Part shown: positions 56,016 to 64,000 of the stretch, piece after piece
How positions within the stretch are numbered: the stretch's first letter is position 1
How the letters are laid out: the number at the start of each line of letters is the position of its first letter
NCBI GenBank assembly: GCA_963070105.1
Contig: OY718807.1
Span: 3,879,001-3,943,000, forward strand
Length of the DNA stretch: 64,000 nt
DNA from: Litomosoides sigmodontis
Lineage: Eukaryota; Nematoda; Chromadorea; Rhabditida; Onchocercidae
Direction: 5' to 3'
The notes under the pieces: generated by a model
Told to the model about the DNA's origin: nothing
What the model saw: only the letters and a program-made list of their open reading frames with translations
Database searches by the model: none
Program-made: the position numbers and the translations under genes

Positions 56016-57470
56016 AGGAAGGCGTGATTGCTATTATCATTAACAGTAATGACAGGACAACATGCTTCATTATTCTGAAAAATAAATTCTGGAAGTGCCG
56101 CTAACGGCTTTTTATACGTTGTTGGTAAAAATTTGATTTTCCATGAAAGAATAGGTATGCCTTTAGTTTGTGGAAAAATTATGAAATCTTCGCAACTATT
56201 TCATAGATCGATAACTAATAGCTTGTAAGTCACAAAGGTGTACGGTAATAGCAATGTTACTTATTTTCCCCAAACAGACAAGCTAACGGTCTGAAAGCAT
56301 AAATCGAATGTTTTTTATTTACGAAGTTAGCAGTTCAACAACCATTTATTACTGCTAATATTAAAATTTCATGGTATATTTAATTAAAATTATCGTTGGT
56401 TAGTCTTTCACCTGCTGCGTTAGAAAGCTCAAGTTCTTCTATCTATTCCGACAATTCCTAACCCCTTTTGGTTTCATAGGATCATCAGTTTTATGAAATT
56501 CAACAATTTTGAATTTTTCTTTCCCATCTAACACCCCTTCATGTGATTTCTAAAAAGACAATGTTTATAATTACTACACTTACATTGCTATTTCATTTGT
56601 TATGCTACTTGAGGAATGCTTTGCAATTGAAATTTTAAAAATTGTAATTTTATTCTATCATTTCCTCTCTTCCAACAATGCGATTACATTTAGGAAATGG
56701 TAGTGAAAGGAAGGAGGAGAGATAACTGAATAAATAATGAAATCAATTGATTAGCTCAAAAATGATGATGCTGCTAGGTGGGCTAATATTAAATCTCTTT
56801 CTGTGATAAATAACATTACGAAGTAAGCCTGAAATTCCTGAAGGAGTAAATAATAGCTATGCAACTTCATTTTTACAGAGGACGATGACTGGTGAGATCG
56901 GTGAAAGGAATTTCGTTATTGACATATCAACGCCTGAAACATTGGAAAGAGACTTCTATGCTTGGCTTTACGTTAGTCGTTCTTCTTCTCATTGTTTGAC
57001 GATCGCTTATTAAATTTATGAACTATCTCTCACTTCCGCCTCTCTTCAATAGCTAATCTTAAAAAATGTAGGATAATTGAAGTTAAAGTAAAAATGAAAT
57101 TACGAGTTAAAAGTAATTCATGTTGGTCAGCGGTGCTAAAATAAATGAAAAAAAGAGAATGAAAATGGAATGAATAAAAATATATTGGAAACTAAGCAAG
57201 CAAAACAACGGATAGGTAAGAAAAAAAGGGCAATTAGAAAATGATTAGTAATAATAATCAGGAGTGTAATGGCTTGATAATTGTCAACTCATTAAAATTT
57301 AAGAGAAACATTTTGCACATTTCCATACAAAAACGGATTTAGATGAATGTAAGAAGTTTATTGATGAATTAATAAAGGTATCTAACTGTACCTTAAGATA
57401 AGTTAATTTAATTGCTATGTGGTCATTACGTTACATTTGAAATAGTCGATTAATGTAATTCAAAAATTTT

Positions 57471-59575
57471 CCTTCCTTCCTTCCTTCCTTCCTTCCTTCC
57501 TTCCTTCCTTCCTTCCTTCCTTCCTTCCTTCCTTCCTTCCTTCCTTCCTTCCTTCCTTCCTTCCTTCCTTCCTTCCTTCCTTCCTTCCTTCCTTCCTTCC
57601 TTCCTTCCTTCCTTCCTTCCTTCCTTCCTTCCTTCCTTCCTTCCTTCCTTCCTTCCTTCCTTCCTTCCTTCCTTCCTTCCTTCCTTCCTTCCTTCCTTCC
57701 TTCCTTCCTTCCTTCCTTCCTTCCTTCCTTCCTTCCTTCCTTCCTTCCTTCCTTCCTTCCTTCCTTCCTTCCTTCCTTCCTTCCTTCCTTCCTTCCTTCC
57801 TTCCTTCCTTCCTTCCTTCCTTCCTTCCTTCCTTCCTTCCTTCCTTCCTTCCTTCCTTCCTTCCTTCCTTCCTTCCTTCCTTCCTTCCTTCCTTCCTTCC
57901 TTCCTTCCTTCCTTCCTTCCTTCCTTCCTTCCTTCCTTCCTTCCTTCCTTCCTTCCTTCCTTCCTTCCTTCCTTCCTTCCTTCCTTCCTTCCTTCCTTCC
58001 TTCCTTCCTTCCTTCCTTCCTTCCTTCCTTCCTTCCTTCCTTCCTTCCTTCCTTCCTTCCTTCCTTCCTTCCTTCCTTCCTTCCTTCCTTCCTTCCTTCC
58101 TTCCTTCCTTCCTTCCTTCCTTCCTTCCTTCCTTCCTTCCTTCCTTCCTTCCTTCCTTCCTTCCTTCCTTCCTTCCTTCCTTCCTTCCTTCCTTCCTTCC
58201 TTCCTTCCTTCCTTCCTTCCTTCCTTCCTTCCTTCCTTCCTTCCTTCCTTCCTTCCTTCCTTCCTTCCTTCCTTCCTTCCTTCCTTCCTTCCTTCCTTCC
58301 TTCCTTCCTTCCTTCCTTCCTTCCTTCCTTCCTTCCTTCCTTCCTTCCTTCCTTCCTTCCTTCCTTCCTTCCTTCCTTCCTTCCTTCCTTCCTTCCTTCC
58401 TTCCTTCCTTCCTTCCTTCCTTCCTTCCTTCCTTCCTTCCTTCCTTCCTTCCTTCCTTCCTTCCTTCCTTCCTTCCTTCCTTCCTTCCTTCCTTCCTTCC
58501 TTCCTTCCTTCCTTCCTTCCTTCCTTCCTTCCTTCCTTCCTTCCTTCCTTCCTTCCTTCCTTCCTTCCTTCCTTCCTTCCTTCCTTCCTTCCTTCCTTCC
58601 TTCCTTCCTTCCTTCCTTCCTTCCTTCCTTCCTTCCTTCCTTCCTTCCTTCCTTCCTTCCTTCCTTCCTTCCTTCCTTCCTTCCTTCCTTCCTTCCTTCC
58701 TTCCTTCCTTCCTTCCTTCCTTCCTTCCTTCCTTCCTTCCTTCCTTCCTTCCTTCCTTCCTTCCTTCCTTCCTTCCTTCCTTCCTTCCTTCCTTCCTTCC
58801 TTCCTTCCTTCCTTCCTTCCTTCCTTCCTTCCTTCCTTCCTTCCTTCCTTCCTTCCTTCCTTCCTTCCTTCCTTCCTTCCTTCCTTCCTTCCTTCCTTCC
58901 TTCCTTCCTTCCTTCCTTCCTTCCTTCCTTCCTTCCTTCCTTCCTTCCTTCCTTCCTTCCTTCCTTCCTTCCTTCCTTCCTTCCTTCCTTCCTTCCTTCC
59001 TTCCTTCCTTCCTTCCTTCCTTCCTTCCTTCCTTCCTTCCTTCCTTCCTTCCTTCCTTCCTTCCTTCCTTCCTTCCTTCCTTCCTTCCTTCCTTCCTTCC
59101 TTCCTTCCTTCCTTCCTTCCTTCCTTCCTTCCTTCCTTCCTTCCTTCCTTCCTTCCTTCCTTCCTTCCTTCCTTCCTTCCTTCCTTCCTTCCTTCCTTCC
59201 TTCCTTCCTTCCTTCCTTCCTTCCTTCCTTCCTTCCTTCCTTCCTTCCTTCCTTCCTTCCTTCCTTCCTTCCTTCCTTCCTTCCTTCCTTCCTTCCTTCC
59301 TTCCTTCCTTCCTTCCTTCCTTCCTTCCTTCCTTCCTTCCTTCCTTCCTTCCTTCCTTCCTTCCTTCCTTCCTTCCTTCCTTCCTTCCTTCCTTCCTTCC
59401 TTCCTTCCTTCCTTCCTTCCTTCCTTCCTTCCTTCCTTCCTTCCTTCCTTCCTTCCTTCCTTCCTTCCTTCCTTCCTTCCTTCCTTCCTTCCTTCCTTCC
59501 TTCCTTCCTTCCTTCCTTCCTTCCTTCCTTCCTTCCTTCCTTCCTTCCTTCCTTCCTTCTTTCTTTCTTTTTTTT
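57471..59575 (+). repeat. Giant (TTCC)n / (GGAA)n array, about 2.1 kb
   Basis: From 57471 to about 59559 the plus strand is an apparently perfect CCTT tetranucleotide repeat of about 520 units. It ends in a short degenerate CTTT/poly-T tail to 59575. No interruption was seen. It is pure pyrimidine on one strand and pure purine on the other, so intramolecular triplex (H-DNA) is possible. Because 4 and 3 are coprime, each reading frame repeats every 12 nt. The minus strand therefore gives uninterrupted Lys-Glu-Gly-Arg frames of over 700 codons, which are artefacts. The true length may differ from the assembly. Confidence 0.98.
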
Positions 59576-60884
59576 AGCTCCCTGCAAAAGATAGGAGTGG
59601 ATGACTTGAATGAATGAATTTGCATAATTTGAAAATAGCACATTTTTAGTGTAAATTTTACCAAAAAAAAAAACGAAGTGATTGTTGCACTTCAGCGATC
59701 ATCCATTAATGAACTAATTTTTCATATCATTTAATTTGCTCTTTTCTGTCATTTCATTGCAAACTGTAAAATGAATTTATCTCTTTCGTCTCATTTAAAT
59801 ATTTTCATTTTTTTTTAAAAGGAATACAAAAGTTCATTGTGTGGAGTAGCAATAGTAGTAGCAGTGGAATTTTTTAAGTAGTCAAATGCTACAATGGCAT
59901 TTGCGCTCTTCCCACTTCCTTTGATCATGGCAATATCAATAAAAATGACGCCGTGTTTCGCTTTTTTTCTAGTTTTTTATAAAATTTGGAAGGAAATTAG
60001 AAAATTTTAAAGGAATAAAAAGTAAAGCAAAATAATTTTAACGGAACAATTGATCATTCTTCATTCAACCAATATGAATAGAGTTTTTATATGAAATAAA
60101 AAACGCTAAAGTTTTTATGTCGTCGTCTGTTAGTCAGCAATTTCATGTCTGAAACTGAAAAGTGTGGTTTCTGCAGCAATGAAGTAGTCGTTCATTGAAA
60201 AATTTTTAATTTATCACATTTTAAGACAAAAATCTGTCTAATCAAACGTGTGATAAAAATGGCAAATTTTTCAATCTTTGAAAAATATGGAAAAGTGGAA
60301 TATGTCGATCTTCCTGGAATGATTTATCAAGAGTTTTAGTTTTTTTTTCTTATTTATTGGTGTCTGGAATTTAAAATTTTATTAGTACTGAATGAATTTT
60401 TTTTAAACCTAAACCAATGAATAATTTTATTTGTTTGAATTTCTATCACCGTCCTGGCACTGTTATTTTAACGGCTTAATTTCATTGTTATTAATGCTTT
60501 CAAAATAATCACAGTGTTAAGATGCCAAAAGAGAGGAGATATCACATGATAGTGATGTTGAAGAAAAAGTAGCAACAGTAAGAAGGAATTTCGAAAACAT
60601 CTCATTTTGTTTTCATTTTCTTTCTCGAATTCAATCCATTGCAATTTTTATGTTTTTGAGTGATCAATATAGCGGTGGTAATAATACATGTGGAAGGGAA
60701 TGAATAACCTACGTAAGGATAGGTCGTAAAATGCAAGTTTGATAAGTAATTGATAATGAAAGTAGGAAGTAAACAGTATAATCAGTGGGGAAGTGAATAA
60801 ATGAAAAGTTAATATTAGTGAATAATTTCTTGCTGAGATAACAAAGTTTATTTCAATAGCCTAGAAAATTCACTTGGTTTTTAG

Positions 60885-62098
60885 GGTGAAGAAAAAACAA
60901 GCAATCGTCATTTGGAACGCTTACCACCAATTGATGATTTAGCATTTGGTGGTCGAGATTCATTTTCGTCGCCGGATGACCTCTCCGATGGTGGCTCATT
61001 TGCTGATAGTCCGCCTTCTTCGACATCCTCCGAATCAAACGACTACCGATCATCTGGTGAATCGGAACAACGTCGAGAATCCACCAATTCATGTCCTAGC
61101 CGCAGTTGTGGTATGCTCAGATATTTAGAGCATATTGAAATGAACTTTGTTTCAGTTTCGTTTTCCTCCACTCCAAATGCAATGACATTGATTTGGGTCA
61201 TAAATGACTTATAACTGAATTTCTGGAAAGCTCAACTATCAGTTGATAAGAATGCACCTGATTTGCTTGCATTTCGATGATATGTTTGCAGGAACAAACC
61301 AGCTAGGTCGTATTTACAGTCCTGGATTACCTCTATCGATGAGCGAGCGAGAACAAATTGTCAGCCTTTACAAGAGTGGCTGGAAAATTTGTGATATATC
61401 GAAACGTCTTTGCATTACGCACAGTTGTGTATCAAAAATTTTAAATCGGTATTTTTTCTTACACTTCAAGGTGATGTCTAAATGAAATTGTTTGTGAAAA
61501 GCTTAGCTTAAATCCCTATTAACACATCAATTCTTTTTCAGTTTTTTTTTTGAAAGGTTTCAAAATGTTAAAAAAATTAAATTTACTCTTTTTTCCTCTT
61601 TGCGAAATTTCTTTCTTTTTTGCTTTCAGATACAGGACGACCGGATCGGTGAAGCCAAAAGATGCTAAGGAAGGTCGAACTGAATCACCACTGGTAATTG
61701 CTATTCGGGATTACAGAATGCGTTTGGGTATGAGCCGACAGGCAGAAATTCGCGAGCAATTAATTGCTGACGGTATTTGCAACCGAGAAAACGCTCCGTC
61801 ACGATCATCAATTAATCAGTAAGTTCACTTTCAAAAATATTTCTTTAAGCCTTACGATAATTTGTGGAGTGGTTGTTATCAGAAATTTCAAACATTCCTT
61901 ACTTAATTGATGCGTGTTAAATTGAAAAAAAAAATGACGTAACACTGCTGCTCAATGCGTATATTGTAGTGTTGACATTTCGTATCGGTACGAGTAAAAC
62001 GTATCGTAAGTAGTAGATAAATTCAAAAATTGAAAATTACTCCTTTCAGCATATTGCGAACAAAATTGGATATAAAGAAGAGGAGGAAGCCTACCTGA
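60885..62098 (+). CDS. Divergent paired-domain (npax-like) transcription factor, 3' part
   Basis: A DNA-binding paired domain is encoded by exons 60885-61110, 61292-61448, 61630-61818 and 62050-62098 (in phase, 206 codons plus stop). The first exon is a Ser/Asp-rich leader (SFSSPDDLSDGGSFADSPPS). The second encodes the PAI half (GTNQLGRIYSPGLPLS, then CDISKRLCITHSCVSKILNR). The third and fourth encode the RED half (GSVKPKDAKEGRTESPLVI, AEIREQLIADGICNRENAPS, SSINHILRTKL). The protein ends KKRRKPT soon after the RED half, so there is no octapeptide or homeodomain. It differs from canonical Pax at the usually invariant GGVFVNGRPLP stretch. This fits the nematode N-terminal-Pax-only (npax) class. 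The start Met is not in the first exon seen and must be upstream, possibly beyond a long intron. A downstream alternative exon adding more C-terminus cannot be excluded. Confidence 0.87.
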
Positions 62099-64000
62099 AT
62101 AATCAAGCAATGGCCTCTCTCTCTCTCTCTTCCTCTTTCTCTCTGTTTGTCTCTCTCTCTCTCTGTCTCTTTCTCTGCATCTCTCAAATTGCACAAAGCG
62201 AAAGAGAGTAGAATAAGTTGTTATTTCCACATCAGCAGGAACACACGTTTTCAACCATCAGCAGAAACACGTACGTCATTGCTTACCATACTTTTGCATC
62301 ACCTCATCGTCAGTAATCTTATTAAAAACTACATTTTTTTTTTTTTTTTAAATCATTCATTACAACGGCTGATATGCGTCCTGTTACTTATCATTTTCAC
62401 TTTTACACTTTGCTGCCTTTTTTCGATGCTGCCTTATTATCATCGTCTCCTCCTTCTCCTGTGATAAATTATCTTAAAATGTTTACGAAATATTTTGTAC
62501 GAATTTCATTTTTCGCCACTAAGTTATGCGCTTCAGATGAAAGCATTTAATTTACGAAGGAAATAATATGACGGAAAAAATCGTTTAAACACCGATAGCA
62601 TATGATTATTGCAGTGCATTTTGTTCAATAGTTATGAAGTCATTTATTACTTACTAGTCTTTCGGAAGCTTCTCGTTCAAAAGTTTCAAAAAAGTTGAAG
62701 GAAAAGCGGAACAGATGATTTGTTTTCAATCAGTTCATTAATAATAAAAAAAATTAAATTAGTATAGATTAATGTTATCAGTGATTTGAAGAAATAAGTG
62801 CGAAAGAGAATTAACATTCCTCACTATTCAAATTTCAATGTGGCAAATTGCTCTCTTCAATGTCTGAAAATTTATTGCAGTAATTTTTTTTGTTGATTTC
62901 TAATTTTAATTTCAAAAAGAAAGATAATCAATGTATATGTGAAAAAGTCTTGTTGTGCAAAAGTCCTATGTTACGTTTTTAAAAAAAATAAAAGTTTCGA
63001 AAAAAAAATTATTCATCCAAGAAAAATTTGCAATATGAAAATTAATGGAAGATAAGTAAGATTCGGCAGGTGATAATCAAAGATTTAAATGGGATAAAAA
63101 AAGTCACACAAAATTTCACCATCATTTCAAATTTTTTTTCGAAATGTACATTGAAATTTTGTTAATAAAATCTGTAATGATTATTTATGTAGGATATCGC
63201 TCTATTGCACTTACTCTTGTGATGTCCAATTTTGATTACCAATATTCGTTGTTCGCAATGGAAAAATAAACATTGAATTTAGCTTTCCTCCTAAAAAAAA
63301 TGGCTGTATCAAAAAAGTTCACAATTTTTAAATTGCGAATTGTGAAGGAAGTGTTATTGTAGCGTAGCTTTTTTTTTGACTTGAAAACCAATTTGTATAC
63401 AAAAATCTCTGAAATTACTGCATTTCAAAGGTAATGAATGACACTGTTCCTATTTCCATACCTTTTACACTTATAATAAATTTATGTGTTTGATCTCCGC
63501 TCTTCCTTCACTGTTTTATGTGTTGTGCGCATATTTCCAGTTCAAACTACGTGCTTTTATGCAAACCTGTTTTCAGTTATTAAAGTATATTTTGAAATAA
63601 AAAAAACTTTCATGCATTCATTAAGCTTGCAAATATTAGCACGAGCACCACAAGTACCAGCAACGAGATGAGAAATGAAAAAAAGCGTTTGTCGTGTGAT
63701 ACACAGAGAAAATTATTAGTTCGATTCAATTTGAATCCATGAAATGAGCTTCTTTTTTTTCTTCGGAATGTACTAAAGTTAATTTTGGGTTGCGATGAAT
63801 GATTTGCATGTTTAATACCATCAATATCACTTCTTACCAAAACTTAAAACAAAAGAGAGTAATTGAAAGGAAAGAATTTGGTTTTGCTGAAAACAAAGAA
63901 TCGAAGGCTTCCATTCGCTCCATGGCTGTTAGCAAGTGAAAGTGACACTTTCAACTGAGTGTTGCATGAAACTTTCTTTGAGATGAAATTTTACAAGCAA
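62099..64000. other. Non-coding region downstream of the Pax gene
   Basis: AT-rich with homopolymer runs. It contains a pyrimidine (CT)n tract directly after the Pax stop. No exon with recognisable homology was seen to the end of the window. Confidence 0.6.
62114..62185 (+). repeat. (CT)n-rich pyrimidine tract in the Pax 3' flank
   Basis: About 70 bp of interrupted CT repeats beginning 16 nt after the Pax stop codon, so probably within the 3' UTR. Open frames on either strand through it are repeat artefacts. Confidence 0.88.

Larger units (their letters stand above)
45612..60884. other. 15 kb gene-poor region upstream of the Pax gene
   Basis: No exon with recognisable homology was found. 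Much of 48100-51600 is extremely AT-rich with A and T runs. Slightly GC-richer islands occur near 51730-51920, 53440-53660 and 53800-54250. Simple repeats are frequent. The paired-domain gene that follows starts mid-protein at 60885, so its upstream exon or exons and first intron probably lie in this interval. The region would then be intron plus cis-regulatory DNA of a developmental gene, which is an inference. Confidence 0.55.

Noticed and set aside
57431..59664. Two minus-strand open frames of over 700 codons made of Lys-Glu-Gly-Arg repeats
   Set aside because: They are the translation of the perfect (TTCC)n array. Any frame is open because the 12-nt translation period has no stop. No unique coding flanks or splice context were seen.
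61952..62464. Arg/Glu- and Ser/Leu-rich open frames after the Pax stop
   Set aside because: They run through the (CT)n tract on both strands and have no family resemblance.

Overview
This is a nuclear genome window from a nematode. The DNA is AT-rich and intron-dense, with short exons bounded by ttttcag-type acceptors. Several start codons lie 1-27 nt downstream of a strong 3' splice site, as expected for spliced-leader trans-splicing. The protein families and gene structures fit a parasitic, possibly filarial, nematode, but the species cannot be fixed from the window. I assembled gene models by hand from homology and splice phase. Where I give exon lists, all internal junctions keep the reading frame.

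Layout, left to right. 220-2648 (+): 3' part of a CHIP/chn-1 TPR/U-box ubiquitin ligase. 4593-10172 (-): complete STT3 catalytic subunit of oligosaccharyltransferase, 16 exons, about 706 aa. 10837-23801 (+): complete PEX1/prx-1 peroxisomal AAA ATPase, 21 exons, about 1048 aa, divergent from stt-3 across a 0.66 kb shared promoter region. One 5.75 kb prx-1 intron holds a complete 8-exon CRAL-TRIO/GOLD (SEC14-like) gene on the opposite strand (15916-18650). 24527-25561 (+): EMC4, an ER membrane complex subunit. About 28588-38952 (+): an UNC-84-type SUN-domain nuclear envelope protein with about 30 exons. 40779-43090 (+): CPSF30/cpsf-4 mRNA 3'-processing factor. 43862-45611 (+): Polycomb PCGF-type RING/RAWUL protein, with an apparent GC-AG intron that contains a long (TA)n tract. 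45612-60884: about 15 kb without a recognisable gene, but with many simple repeats, including a near-perfect (TTCC)n array of about 2.1 kb. 60885-62098 (+): 3' part of a divergent paired-domain (npax-like) transcription factor without a homeodomain. 62099-64000: non-coding.

The genes are mostly conserved housekeeping functions (protein quality control, N-glycosylation, ER membrane insertion, peroxisome biogenesis, nuclear positioning, mRNA polyadenylation) plus two chromatin or transcription regulators. I see no multi-gene system in the bacterial sense and no recognisable transposon, tRNA, rRNA or CRISPR array. The most unusual items are the nested antisense gene inside prx-1, the giant homopurine/homopyrimidine tetranucleotide array upstream of the Pax gene, the GC-AG intron with a (TA)n block, and a short upstream ORF whose stop overlaps the proposed prx-1 start.
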